Shown one piece after another: positions 17,526 to 26,459 of a stretch of DNA of 64,000 nt. Every line of letters starts with the position of its first letter. Position 1 is the first letter of the stretch. The notes beneath the pieces are model-generated. The model saw only the letters and a list, made by a program, of their open reading frames with translations, did not search any database and was not told the origin of the DNA. Origin of the DNA: an uncultured Bacillota bacterium (GTDB taxonomy: Bacteria; Bacillota; Clostridia; Lachnospirales; CAG-274); assembly GCA_958426775.1 (NCBI GenBank), contig CATZZP010000014.1, positions 1 through 64,000 of the forward strand, in the 5' to 3' direction. The position numbers and the translations under genes were made by a program.

Positions 17526-18707
17526 TTAGCAATCAATTATTTCTCTTTCGGCAACTGCCTTAATTATCATTTCGTCCAAGCCCTTAAGCTTGTTCTTTTC
17601 AATCTTTTCTATTATGCTTTTCTTCGGCTTGGTTTCAGGGTGCTTTGGCACAAAGACGGTACAGCAGTCCTCATAAGGTCTTATGGAAATATCAAAGGTA
17701 CCTATTTTACGGGCAATATCTACAATCTCCTGCTTGTCCATAGCACAGAGGGGACGTAATACGGGTAACTGTGTAACTGCACTGTCTATAGCGTTTATTG
17801 CCTCTATTGTCTGGCTTGCAACCTGACCTATGCTGTCACCTGTTACAAGGGCATGAGCCTTGTCCTCCAAGGCAAGGTATTCCCCTGCTTTAAGCATAGC
17901 CCTTTTCAGGAATATTGTGGTTTTTTCAGGGGGTACGCTTTCGTAAATTTTAAGCTGAACATCTGTAAAGGGTATAACCGAAAGCTTGACTCCGCCCGTA
18001 AACACACTTAGCCTTTCGGCAAGGTCAATTACCTTTTGCTTAGCACGCTCCGAGGTGTAGGGAGGTGAGTCAAAGTAGACTGCGGAAATCTCCACTCCTC
18101 TTTTAGCTATGTTAAAGGCGGCGACGGGGCTGTCAATACCACCGCTCATAAGCACAAGGGCTTTGCCTGAGGTACCCATGGGCAAGCCACCGAAGGTTTT
18201 TATAAATTTACAGTAAATGTAGGCACGATTTCTCAGCTCAATGTGCAAAACCGTCTGTGGATTGTGGACATCTACCCTTAAATTTTCAATATCGCTGTGG
18301 AGAATACAGCCTCCTACTGCGGCTGATACCTCATTTCCCGTAAGAGGGTATCTTTTGTCGGAGCGTTTGGTTATAACCTTAAAGGATATACCGCCGTTTG
18401 GATATTGTCTTTTAAACTCGTTATAGCCCTCTTTTTTAAGATTTTCTATACTCTGGTCCTCAAGCTCCACACAGGGACACAGAGCCGTTACGCCTAAGGT
18501 GGTAATTACCCTTGGTATAACCTTGTCATAGTCAAACTCCTCGCCCTCGTTTACAATTACAAAGCGACCCTGCTCCTTGTAAACCTTGTAGGTTTCCAAG
18601 TCCTCCAAACGATTTATAAGGGTTTTAATGAGCCTGTTTTCTATTATATAACGGTTGTTGCCTCTTGTGGCAATTTCGCCGTATTTTACAAGTAATACAT
18701 TTTTCAT
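17526..18707 (-). CDS. thiI: tRNA 4-thiouridine synthase ThiI
   Basis: 393 residues. It adenylates uridine 8 of tRNA and transfers sulfur to it; in some organisms it also feeds thiamine thiazole synthesis. An N-terminal ferredoxin-like/THUMP region precedes a PP-loop ATPase domain with the signature LMSGGIDSPVAAF (about residue 186 on). The C-terminal rhodanese domain of the E. coli enzyme is absent, as in Bacillus, where a dedicated cysteine desulfurase gives sulfur directly. That partner gene lies immediately upstream: its TAG stop overlaps the AGGAG site of thiI. It is the last gene of a four-gene minus-strand cluster. Confidence 0.95.
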   Translation of the reverse strand: MKNVLLVKYGEIATRGNNRYIIENRLIKTLINRLEDLETYKVYKEQGRFVIVNEGEEFDYDKVIPRVITTLGVTALCPCVELEDQSIENLKKEGYNEFKRQYPNGGISFKVITKRSDKRYPLTGNEVSAAVGGCILHSDIENLRVDVHNPQTVLHIELRNRAYIYCKFIKTFGGLPMGTSGKALVLMSGGIDSPVAAFNIAKRGVEISAVYFDSPPYTSERAKQKVIDLAERLSVFTGGVKLSVIPFTDVQLKIYESVPPEKTTIFLKRAMLKAGEYLALEDKAHALVTGDSIGQVASQTIEAINAIDSAVTQLPVLRPLCAMDKQEIVDIARKIGTFDISIRPYEDCCTVFVPKHPETKPKKSIIEKIEKNKLKGLDEMIIKAVAEREIIDC

Positions 18708-18715
18708 ATTATCTC

Positions 18716-19846
18716 CTATCTTGGCTTAAATCGTCTTAGCATAGGCACAATTTTGTTTATTGCCTCTGCTGTTTTCTGAGCCTCCTCTATGGTGTTAAGG
18801 TGACTGAAGCTTAAGCGGATATTATTTTCCCCTCTGCCCTGTACAAGCAGGTCTGCAATTTTACCCTTTTTCTTTAGCTTAGAGGAGCAGGCAGAGCCTG
18901 TTGCAACAAAAATCTCCTCTCTCTCAAGGGCATGTAAAAGCACCTCTCCCTTAACGTCCTTAAAGCTAAGGTTAAGTATATAGGGGCTGGCATTTTCAAG
19001 GCTTCCGTTTACATAAACCCCCTCAAGGCTAAGGTTATCAAAAAGAGCTTTTTTAACAGCCTTTACCCTTTCGCCGTTTTCAGCCATTGTCTTTGCGGAA
19101 AGCTCTGCGGCTAAGCCGAAGCCTATAATTGAGGCGGTATTTTCCGTTCCGGGTCTTATGCCCTTTTCCTGTCCGCCCCCTAAGTGTAGGTTTTTAAGCC
19201 TTGTACCCTTTTTAATGTATAAAGCACCCACTCCCTTGGGAGCGTGTATTTTATGTCCGCTGACGGAAATTAAGTCTACGTAGTTGGGTATAGGGTGCTT
19301 GCCGAATGCCTGTACACAGTCCGTATGGAAAATACAGGAGGGATTAATCTCCTTTACTATGCTGTAAAGGGGCTGTATATCCTGTATTGAACCAACCTCG
19401 TTATTTACATACATTATGCTTACAAGGGTGGTTTCACTATCCATAGCGTTTCTTAAGTCGTCAGGCGAAACAAGACCTCTTTCATCTACGGGAAGATAGG
19501 TTACCTTAAAGCCCTCCTCCTCTAAAAGGTGAAAGCTGTCAGCTACAGAGGGATGCTCAATTACTGTTGTAATAAGGCTTTTACCCTGTTTAGCCCTTGC
19601 CCTTGCCACACCTAATACTGCTGTGTTGTTTGCCTCTGTACCCCCTGAGGTAAAATATATATCCTCACAATTTACACCCATAGCATTTGCAACCTGCTCT
19701 CTTGCTTTTGTTATGAGCTTTTCAACCTTAAAACCCTCTGAATGGAGGGAGGAGGGGTTTGCATAGCTGTTCCTGAGGCTGTTATAAACTAAGTCCAACA
19801 CAGGCTCAATCAAGGCAGTTGTAGACGCATTATCAAAGTAAATCAT
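18716..19846 (-). CDS. Cysteine desulfurase (NifS/IscS family)
   Basis: 376 residues, a PLP enzyme that takes sulfur from cysteine as a persulfide. PLP-binding Lys199 is in SGHKIHAPKG, and the active-site Cys320 is in ATGSACSSK. The position directly before thiI matches the Bacillus nifZ(yrvO)-thiI pair, so tRNA thiolation is the likely main job. No Fe-S scaffold gene is adjacent. The stop codon is TAG, rare in this window. The start is the ATG at 19846, two bases after the rsmE stop, with a GGA site inside the rsmE end. Confidence 0.93.
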   Translation of the reverse strand: MIYFDNASTTALIEPVLDLVYNSLRNSYANPSSLHSEGFKVEKLITKAREQVANAMGVNCEDIYFTSGGTEANNTAVLGVARARAKQGKSLITTVIEHPSVADSFHLLEEEGFKVTYLPVDERGLVSPDDLRNAMDSETTLVSIMYVNNEVGSIQDIQPLYSIVKEINPSCIFHTDCVQAFGKHPIPNYVDLISVSGHKIHAPKGVGALYIKKGTRLKNLHLGGGQEKGIRPGTENTASIIGFGLAAELSAKTMAENGERVKAVKKALFDNLSLEGVYVNGSLENASPYILNLSFKDVKGEVLLHALEREEIFVATGSACSSKLKKKGKIADLLVQGRGENNIRLSFSHLNTIEEAQKTAEAINKIVPMLRRFKPR

Positions 19847-19848
19847 TT

Positions 19849-20577
19849 TCAGTCCTCCAGCTCATAAAGCAGAATTGTGCCTGTTACAAGACCTGCCGTT
19901 TCCGTACGCAGTATACGCTTGCCAAGGGTTACGCTTACTATACCCTCTTGCCTTGCAAGCTCTATCTCCTTTGGAGAAAAGCCACCCTCGGGACCTATAA
20001 ATACAGCTATGCTCTCACCCTTAAAGGCTCTTGCAAAGTCCTTTATTGAATAATTGCTTTCGTTTTCATAGGGGATAATTCTTCCCTTATGGCTTTTGCT
20101 GTCCTCAACTGCTTCTTTAAAGGTCATAGCCCTGTCAACAAGGGGTATCTTACCCCTGCCGCACTGCTTGGCGGCAGACTCTGCTATTTTCTGCCATCTT
20201 TCACGTTTTTTTTCCTCTTTGCCCTCAACCTTTGCAACTGCAAACTCTGTTTTAATAGGCACTATCCTTGTTAAGCCTATTTCAACGCATTTTTGTATAA
20301 TAAGCTCCATTTTGTCGCTTTTAGGCAGTCCCTGATAAAGGGTTATGCTTGTTTTTGGCTCTGTATGGTTTGCATAGCTTTCATTAATCTCTGCAACTAC
20401 CATTTTCTTGTCAAGGTCGGTAATTTTGCAGTAGTAGTCGGTACCCTCGCCGTCACATATAATAAGCTCGTCACCTATTTTACTGCGTAAAACCGCTGCT
20501 ATATGGTTTGCGTCCTCTCCCGTAATTATAAAACTGTTATCTTCTATCTGTCCCTTATATGCAAAAAATTTCGGCAT
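19849..20577 (-). CDS. rsmE: 16S rRNA (uracil1498-N3)-methyltransferase RsmE
   Basis: 242 residues, SPOUT-class methyltransferase acting on U1498 of 16S rRNA. The C-terminal knot carries FIGPEGGFSPKEIELA and LGKRILRTETAG, the SAM-binding hallmarks; the N-terminal part is a PUA-like RNA-binding domain. The start lies one base beyond the prmA stop, so translation is coupled. prmA-rsmE is a common pair in Firmicutes. Confidence 0.95.
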   Translation of the reverse strand: MPKFFAYKGQIEDNSFIITGEDANHIAAVLRSKIGDELIICDGEGTDYYCKITDLDKKMVVAEINESYANHTEPKTSITLYQGLPKSDKMELIIQKCVEIGLTRIVPIKTEFAVAKVEGKEEKKRERWQKIAESAAKQCGRGKIPLVDRAMTFKEAVEDSKSHKGRIIPYENESNYSIKDFARAFKGESIAVFIGPEGGFSPKEIELARQEGIVSVTLGKRILRTETAGLVTGTILLYELED

Positions 20578-20578
20578 T

Positions 20579-21556
20579 TCAATTCTTCCTTTTGCCTGTA
20601 ATACTTACCCATTCGTCCTTGTAAAGGGTTTCAACAACCTCTAAGCCGTTAGCCTCAAAGGCATCGTATACGTCCTGTACTCTCTCTCTTATTATGCCTG
20701 AGGATATAAAAATGCCGTCCTTTTTAAGAAGCTTAGGCACAAGGGGAGAAATGGCACAAATTACATCGGCTATAATATTTGCAACTACAATATCGTACTT
20801 TTCATAGCCCATTTCAGCCTGCAATTTTTCATCATCTATTACATTACCGCTTGTAACGTAGTAATTGCTTTTGTCAACATCGTTTAAATCCGCATTTTCA
20901 TAGGCGGTTTTAACTGCGTTTGCATCAATATCAACGGCAAAGGCGTATTTTGCACCTAAAAGCAGTGAAATAATAGAGAGAATACCGCTGCCGCAGCCTA
21001 AGTCGGCTACAAGGCTTGTGTTGGTTACATATTTTTCAAGCTGAGTCATACAAAGCTGGGTTGTCTGATGTAAGCCCGTACCGAAAACGTGACCCGGGTT
21101 AATGTTAAACACAACCCTGCCCTCTGTATTTTCAGCCTCTTCCCAAACAGGCTTAACAAGCAGTCTTTCACCAACCTTAAAGGGCTTATAAAAGTCCCGC
21201 CATTTATTTAGCCATTCCTCATCGTTTAAGTTGGACTTGGTTTCAATTTCAAGCCTGCCCAAATCAAGACCCACGTCGGTGTTCTTAAGTCGGTTAAGGG
21301 CTTCCCTTGCCTGCATAAGCATCTCCTGTCCGTAGGGATTATCGCTTACGTAGATAATAAGCTTTGTTTCCTCAGGGGCTTTGTTTAAAAGCTCCTCGTC
21401 AACATAGTCCCAGAATTGGGAGCTTGTTTCAAGGTACTGCTTAAGCTCGTTATCGTCCTCAACCTGAATGCCCGTTATGCCGCAGTCAAGCAAAACGGCA
21501 CTTACAGGCTCAATTCCCTCTGTGGTGGTATATATTTTAACCTCTGTCCATTCCAT
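20579..21556 (-). CDS. prmA: Ribosomal protein L11 methyltransferase PrmA
   Basis: 325 residues, SAM-dependent trimethylation of ribosomal protein L11. The SAM-binding motif I is VADLGCGSGIL, and a later VANIIADVI matches the family's NIxA active-site stretch. The N-terminal part resembles the L11-recognition domain. AAAGGAG precedes the ATG on the minus strand. It is the first gene of prmA-rsmE-desulfurase-thiI, which reads away from the ABC transporter operon. Confidence 0.94.
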   Translation of the reverse strand: MEWTEVKIYTTTEGIEPVSAVLLDCGITGIQVEDDNELKQYLETSSQFWDYVDEELLNKAPEETKLIIYVSDNPYGQEMLMQAREALNRLKNTDVGLDLGRLEIETKSNLNDEEWLNKWRDFYKPFKVGERLLVKPVWEEAENTEGRVVFNINPGHVFGTGLHQTTQLCMTQLEKYVTNTSLVADLGCGSGILSIISLLLGAKYAFAVDIDANAVKTAYENADLNDVDKSNYYVTSGNVIDDEKLQAEMGYEKYDIVVANIIADVICAISPLVPKLLKKDGIFISSGIIRERVQDVYDAFEANGLEVVETLYKDEWVSITGKRKN

Positions 21557-21732
21557 ACTAACGCTCCTTTCAATATGCTGAAAATTATAACATAACTTAA
21601 CTTAAATTACAAGAAATTACCCTTAATTTAAAAAAAATTAACCTATGTAAGAATTAATGCTTTATTTTTTCTTTGGCTTGTGTTAAAATTATATAGATTT
21701 GAAAGATAAATTGTTTTAGGAGGTAATCTAAA

Positions 21733-22647
21733 ATGAAGAAATTTAAAAACACATTAACTACTGTTGTTGCAGGCTTACTTGTATTATCTATGGCAGGCTG
21801 CGGCGGCACAGCTGAAGAAACTACGGATACAGAGGTTACTACTGCCGTTACTGCAGAGGGCGAAACAGCTGCAGAGGGTGAATCACCTGCTTTAAAGACT
21901 GCCGTTGAGGGCAAGCTTGTATGGGCAACTAATGCAGAGTTTCCACCTTACGAGTACCACGGTGCTGACGGTGAGGTTGCAGGTATTGATGCTGAAATTG
22001 CTGACTATATTGCAACTGAATTAGGTCTTGAGGCAAGCTGTGAGGATATGGCTTTCGACTCAATTATCCCTGCGGTTACATCAGGCAAGGCTGATATTGG
22101 TATTGCAGGTATGACAGTTACGGAGGACAGGCTTGTAAACGTAAACTTCTCTAATCCTTATGTAAGTGCAGGTCAGGTAATTATTGTTAAGAATGATTCC
22201 CCTATTACAGGCGTAGCAGACCTTGCTAATAAGACAATAGGTGTTCAGTTAGGTACAACAGGCGATACCTATGTATCAGACCCTGCTAATGTAGAGGGTG
22301 TTACGGTTGAGCGTTACAGCAAGGGCTTTGAGGCAGTTCAGGCACTTATACAGGGCAAGATTGATGCGGTTGTAATTGACAATCAGCCTGCTAAGAGCTT
22401 TGTTGAAACAGCTGAAGGTATCAAAATTCTTGATGAGGCTGTAACAGAAGAGGAATATGCTATTGCAGTAAGCAAGGACAATGAGGAATTACTTAACGCT
22501 GTTAATGAGGTACTTGCTGAAATGGAGGAAAACGGCAAGCTTGACGAAATCCTTAACAAGTACATCGGCGATGATGCAATAGAGATTGAAGAGGCTCCTG
22601 CCGAGGGCGAAACAGAGGCAGAGGCTGAAGAAACAACAGCTGCTTAA
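21733..22647 (+). CDS. Amino acid ABC transporter substrate-binding lipoprotein
   Basis: 304 residues, family 3 extracellular solute-binding protein for polar amino acids or cystine. A lipoprotein signal ends in LSMAGC (lipidated Cys23), followed by a Thr/Glu-rich tether. The binding domain begins near residue 60 (LVWATNAEFPPYEY) with GFDAEI-like GIDAEIADYI and runs to about 285. A Glu/Ala-rich tail follows. AGGAGG lies 9 bases upstream of the start. It is the first gene of a three-gene uptake operon. The ligand cannot be told from sequence. Confidence 0.93.
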   Translation: MKKFKNTLTTVVAGLLVLSMAGCGGTAEETTDTEVTTAVTAEGETAAEGESPALKTAVEGKLVWATNAEFPPYEYHGADGEVAGIDAEIADYIATELGLEASCEDMAFDSIIPAVTSGKADIGIAGMTVTEDRLVNVNFSNPYVSAGQVIIVKNDSPITGVADLANKTIGVQLGTTGDTYVSDPANVEGVTVERYSKGFEAVQALIQGKIDAVVIDNQPAKSFVETAEGIKILDEAVTEEEYAIAVSKDNEELLNAVNEVLAEMEENGKLDEILNKYIGDDAIEIEEAPAEGETEAEAEETTAA

Positions 22648-22659
22648 TAAAAAACTAAA

Positions 22660-22696
22660 AAGGTGCGGTAGCATAGTCGCCGCACCTTATTTTTTT
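22660..22696 (+). terminator. Intercistronic terminator-like hairpin
   Basis: AAGGTGCGG (22660-22668) pairs with CCGCACCTT (22680-22688), then ATTTTTTT. It lies inside the operon, between binding protein and permease, and would let the binding protein be made in excess by partial termination or 3'-end protection. Confidence 0.8.
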
Positions 22697-22712
22697 GAAG
22701 GGAGTGAAAGCC

Positions 22713-23456
22713 GTGAATGAATGGTTAGCTGATTTTAAGGCAAAATTTATCCTTAACTTCATTAAAGATGACCGTTATAAATTTCTTCTGGACGGCTTTA
22801 TAGCAACTATTGAAATTACCTTTTTTGCAATACTTTTAGGTCTTTTTTTGGGGGTGATAACTGCAGTTATACGCTCCACCTATGATACGGTGCATACCAA
22901 AAAATACGGCTCCTTTAAGCAAAGGCTTGTACAGTATATACTGTCATTTTTTAACCTTATTGCCAAGCTTTATTTAACTGTAATAAGGGGTACACCTACA
23001 CTTTTACAGCTCCTTATTATTTATTTTGTTATTTTCGGCTCAGTTAATATTAATAAGCTTGTGGTAGCGGTTCTTGCCTTTGGTATAAACTCAGGTGCTT
23101 ATATTGCGGAGATTGTACGCAGCGGTATTATGAGCGTTGACAGAGGTCAGTTTGAGGCAGGCAGAAGCCTGGGCTTTGGCTATATCCGTACCATGTGGTA
23201 TATTATTCTGCCACAGGCGGTTAAAAATATTTTGCCTGCTATCGGTAACGAGTTTATTGTGCTTTTAAAGGAAACCTCCGTTTCAGGCTATATAGCAATA
23301 CAGGATTTAACTAAGGGTGCTGATATTATTCGTTCTCAGACCTATGATGCCTTTATGCCTCTTATAGGTGCGGCTATTATTTATCTTATCTGTGTTATTA
23401 TTTTAAGCCACGGTGTATCCGTCCTTGAAAGGAGGTTACGTGTAAGTGAGAGATGA
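22713..23456 (+). CDS. Amino acid ABC transporter permease
   Basis: 247 residues, HisM/GlnP-type inner membrane permease with about five transmembrane segments. The ATPase-contact EAA loop is EAGRSLGFGYIRTMWYIILP. The start is GTG 22713, preceded by GGGAG; an earlier in-frame TTG falls inside the terminator T run. The end overlaps the ATPase gene by 11 bases. It probably acts as a homodimer, since only one permease gene is present. Confidence 0.92.
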   Translation: MNEWLADFKAKFILNFIKDDRYKFLLDGFIATIEITFFAILLGLFLGVITAVIRSTYDTVHTKKYGSFKQRLVQYILSFFNLIAKLYLTVIRGTPTLLQLLIIYFVIFGSVNINKLVVAVLAFGINSGAYIAEIVRSGIMSVDRGQFEAGRSLGFGYIRTMWYIILPQAVKNILPAIGNEFIVLLKETSVSGYIAIQDLTKGADIIRSQTYDAFMPLIGAAIIYLICVIILSHGVSVLERRLRVSER

Positions 23457-24183
23457 TTTGATTATAAAGGTTGAAGGTGTAACAAAAAGCTTTGGCAAAA
23501 CAAAGGCACTTGATAATGTTTCACAGCATATAAATAAAGGCGAGGTTGTAGTTGTAATAGGACCGTCGGGTTCGGGTAAGTCCACCTTTTTAAGGTGTCT
23601 TAATATGCTTGAGGAGCCTACGGACGGGCATATCTACTTTGAGGGTCAGGACATAACCGACCCTGCCGTTGATATAAATATGCTCCGTCGCAAAATGGGT
23701 ATGGTTTTCCAGCAGTTTAACCTGTTCCCTCATATGACAATTATGAAAAACCTTACTCTTGCACCTATGAAGCTTTTGGGTAAGTCAAAGGAAGAGGCGG
23801 AGAAAAAGGCGTTAGAGCTGCTTGAAAGAGTGGGACTTTCAGACAGAGCAGCCTCTTATCCATCACAGCTTTCGGGCGGTCAGAAACAGCGTATTGCTAT
23901 TGTACGTGCCTTGTGTATGGAGCCTGATGTAATGCTTTTTGACGAGCCTACCTCTGCCCTTGACCCCGAAATGGTGGGGGAGGTTTTGGAGGTTATGCGT
24001 TCCCTTGCAAAGGAAAATATGACTATGGTTGTGGTAACCCATGAGATGGGCTTTGCAAGAGAGGTTGCAAGCCGGGTTATCTTTATGGAAAGCGGACGTG
24101 TGATTGAGGAAAATACACCTGATAAATTCTTCTCTCAGCCTGAAAGTGACAGGTTGAAGGAGTTTTTGGGTAAGGTGCTGTAA
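23446..24183 (+). CDS. Amino acid ABC transporter ATP-binding protein
   Basis: 245 residues, GlnQ/HisP-type ATPase. Walker A is GPSGSGKST (39-47), the signature is LSGGQKQRIAIVRAL, Walker B is VMLFDEPTSALDPE and the H-loop is VVTHEMGFARE. The start is GTG 23446, with AAAGGAGG ten bases upstream, inside the end of the permease gene. A terminator follows directly. Confidence 0.95.
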   Translation: MRDDLIIKVEGVTKSFGKTKALDNVSQHINKGEVVVVIGPSGSGKSTFLRCLNMLEEPTDGHIYFEGQDITDPAVDINMLRRKMGMVFQQFNLFPHMTIMKNLTLAPMKLLGKSKEEAEKKALELLERVGLSDRAASYPSQLSGGQKQRIAIVRALCMEPDVMLFDEPTSALDPEMVGEVLEVMRSLAKENMTMVVVTHEMGFAREVASRVIFMESGRVIEENTPDKFFSQPESDRLKEFLGKVL

Positions 24184-24193
24184 TAAAAACAAG

Positions 24194-24232
24194 AGGTAAG
24201 CTGATTTACTTATATTTCAGCTTACCTTTTTT
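24194..24232. terminator. Bidirectional terminator
   Basis: AGGTAAGCTGA (24194-24204) pairs with TCAGCTTACCT (24217-24227), with T/A runs on the flanks. It separates the ABC operon from a convergent regulator gene. Confidence 0.88.
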
Positions 24233-24530
24233 AATTGTTTGGATTATTTGTGTTTAACTTTTCGTCATTTATATTTTTAATTAAGATATTTTCGTCAATA
24301 AGGGCGTTAATAGGTAAGTCAAGAACCTTTGCAAGGGCAACAAGCTCAATATCGGTTACAAATCTCTCTCCGTTTTCAATACGTCTTACAAAGTGGTGGT
24401 CTACATCATACCCTGCAAGCTGCAGCATACGGGCTAAATGCCGTTGGGAAATGTTCTTCTGACGGCGAATTTTCGCCAGTCTTTCCCCTGTTATATTGTT
24501 TTTGCCGTTTTCTGTTTTTAGTTTAAACAA
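24231..24530 (-). CDS. Small XRE-family (Cro/CI) DNA-binding protein
   Basis: 99 residues. The HTH_3 domain spans about 15-75: ERLAKIRRQKNISQRHLARM forms the first helices and HFVRRIENGER the recognition end. The start is TTG 24530 because AAGGAG lies 7 bases upstream; an earlier TTG at 24602 has no site. The C-terminus is Asn-rich. It is transcribed away from the BspA-like gene across a 199-base spacer, so it could control that gene or itself; no operator is obvious. A short GCAAAG/CTTTGC inverted pair lies in the spacer. Confidence 0.8.
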   Translation of the reverse strand: MFKLKTENGKNNITGERLAKIRRQKNISQRHLARMLQLAGYDVDHHFVRRIENGERFVTDIELVALAKVLDLPINALIDENILIKNINDEKLNTNNPNN

Positions 24531-24729
24531 GTAAATTCTCCTTAATATATAAGTCGAAAATTGGTTAATAGTATTTGACACTTTGTTTATTATATGTTGC
24601 AATAACTAAAAGGTTGGTAAATACTAATGTATTTAAAATTCTGCAAAGACGGAATTAATATAAAGTGCAGCTTTGCTTAAGTGAATAAGTGGAGAGGTGC
24701 ATTTTGTAATTATTTAGGAGGCGAGTTGA

Positions 24730-26241
24730 ATGAAAAAATACGCAAAAAAAATCATCAGTGCCGCTTTGGCTTCTGCAATGGCTTTATCAAGCTATGGTGT
24801 AAGCCCTGCAGCGGCAGAAAATGTAACTGTCGTTGCTTCTGATGTAAATGCCTATGCAGACACAGAGGTTGTATATGAATACGGGGAGGCAAAACTTTAT
24901 TTTGATACTTCAACAGGTACAATAACCGGCTTATCCATTCCCAATGAAGTAACGGAAATTACTATTCCCGATACTATCGAGGGGGTTGCCGTTACAAGTA
25001 TAGGAGATTCTGCCTTTGAATATTTCGGAAATTTAACAAGCATAACTCTGCCTACGAGTTTAACCTCTATAGGTAAATATGCTTTCAGATATTGTAAAAA
25101 CTTAACAAGCATAACCATACCTAATGGTGTAACTTCCATAGGCAATGGAGCCTTTTCGGGATGTAGCGGCATAACAGGTATAAACCTACCTGCAAGCCTG
25201 ACTGCAATAGAAGATTCTGCTTTCAGTGGCTGTAGTGGTTTAACGGATATAACCATACCTAAGGGAATAACTAAAATAAACGGCGGTGTTTTTAAAAACT
25301 GCAGTAGTTTAACAAGCATAATCCTGCCTGAGGGCTTAACTGCCATAGACAACTATGCCTTTAATGGTTGCAGTAGCTTAACTACTATAACCATACCCGA
25401 AACCGTAATTACCATAGGAAGTTATGTTTTTGAAGATTGCAGCAGTTTAACAAATATAACCATACCTAAGGCAGTTACTTCAATAAGTTACGGTGCCTTT
25501 GCTTATTGTGACAATATGGAAAAGGTGTACTGCTATAAGGGCAGTGTTGCCGATGATGCCTCATTATATAATGAGGGTGTAACCATTGTTTACATAGGAG
25601 AGGGAGAAACGGAAACTACAAGTGACTATTCAATAGAGGACGGCAAGTTATCTATTAACGATAATGCAGTAATGTCAGACTATGATACTCAAAATTCTCC
25701 TTGGAGTGATTACAAAGATGAGATTACTAAAGTGGAAATAAGCTTCCGGGTAGAAAAAATTGGCAACTCTGCCTTTAAGGACTTTACGGCTTTAAATAAT
25801 GCAGAGCTTTCAACGGGTATAACCTTTATAGGCAGCAATGCCTTTAAGGGCTGTAGTTCCTTAAGTGAGCTTATTATTCCCGATACGGTTACAAGTATAG
25901 GTGCCCTTGCCTTTGCAGACTTAGCACCGGGTGCTGTAATTTACAACTACTCTAATGTTGAAATTACACCGGAGCATTACGGAGTGGGTGGAGATATTAT
26001 GGTATACCAAGCAGCCTTTATTGCAGGAGATGCGGATCTTAACGGAGTTCTTACGGCAAACGATGCGGCAATAAATCTTGAAAAGAGCTTAAACGGAGAT
26101 TATATACCCAAAATTCAGCGTTATGCAAGTAACTATACTGACTATATGGATGTAAACGGTGATAACGTTATTTCTGCTGCTGATGCGGCATATATTCTGC
26201 AAAAGTCTCTTGACAGTAACTTTGTTTTTAAAAAAACATAA
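24730..26241 (+). CDS. Secreted BspA-like leucine-rich protein with dockerin
   Basis: 503 residues. A signal peptide (about 1-29) is followed by LRR_5-type repeats of about 23 residues (pattern LTSITIP.GVTSIG..AF..C), seven or more copies at about 85-290 and a shorter second block at about 345-405. A type I dockerin is at the C-terminus (about 434-500, GDADLNGVLTANDAA and DVNGDNVISAADAAYILQ). No enzyme domain is visible. This is the second non-catalytic repeat protein with a dockerin in the window, so a binding or scaffolding role in a cohesin-dockerin complex is plausible. TAGGAGG sets the start. Confidence 0.88.
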   Translation: MKKYAKKIISAALASAMALSSYGVSPAAAENVTVVASDVNAYADTEVVYEYGEAKLYFDTSTGTITGLSIPNEVTEITIPDTIEGVAVTSIGDSAFEYFGNLTSITLPTSLTSIGKYAFRYCKNLTSITIPNGVTSIGNGAFSGCSGITGINLPASLTAIEDSAFSGCSGLTDITIPKGITKINGGVFKNCSSLTSIILPEGLTAIDNYAFNGCSSLTTITIPETVITIGSYVFEDCSSLTNITIPKAVTSISYGAFAYCDNMEKVYCYKGSVADDASLYNEGVTIVYIGEGETETTSDYSIEDGKLSINDNAVMSDYDTQNSPWSDYKDEITKVEISFRVEKIGNSAFKDFTALNNAELSTGITFIGSNAFKGCSSLSELIIPDTVTSIGALAFADLAPGAVIYNYSNVEITPEHYGVGGDIMVYQAAFIAGDADLNGVLTANDAAINLEKSLNGDYIPKIQRYASNYTDYMDVNGDNVISAADAAYILQKSLDSNFVFKKT

Positions 26242-26330
26242 TATGTAAGTGTTTTCGGTCATTTTGCTTAAATTACCTTTTTAGATAATATTATTGCCGT
26301 AACTAAGAGTAAAATAATATATTTAAGGGT

Positions 26331-26362
26331 GGTGTGGATTAGTTTATCCGCACCCCTTTTTT
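26331..26362 (+). terminator. Rho-independent terminator
   Basis: GGTGTGGAT (26331-26339) pairs with ATCCGCACC (26346-26354, one wobble), then CCC and a T run. Just upstream of the fabT promoter. Confidence 0.75.
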
Positions 26363-26371
26363 ATTGTATGC

Positions 26372-26400
26372 TTGACAATTTAGGCAAAATCCTATATACT
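26372..26400 (+). promoter_or_regulatory. Strong sigma-A promoter of the fab operon
   Basis: TTGACA (26372-26377), a 17-base spacer and TATACT (26395-26400): consensus -35, near-consensus -10 and ideal spacing. It overlaps the FabT-type operator. Confidence 0.85.
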
Positions 26401-26413
26401 TTGAATATCAAAG
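26399..26413. promoter_or_regulatory. FabT-type operator
   Basis: CTTTGAATATCAAAG is an inverted repeat with 6-bp arms. The core TTTGAATATCAAA differs at one base from TTTGATTATCAAA, the core of the known streptococcal FabT site. It starts in the -10 box and covers the transcription start, so binding should block initiation. Confidence 0.75.
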
Positions 26414-26459
26414 CTTTGCAATAGGGCATACTATGCCCATTTTTCTCAAAGGAGGATTT

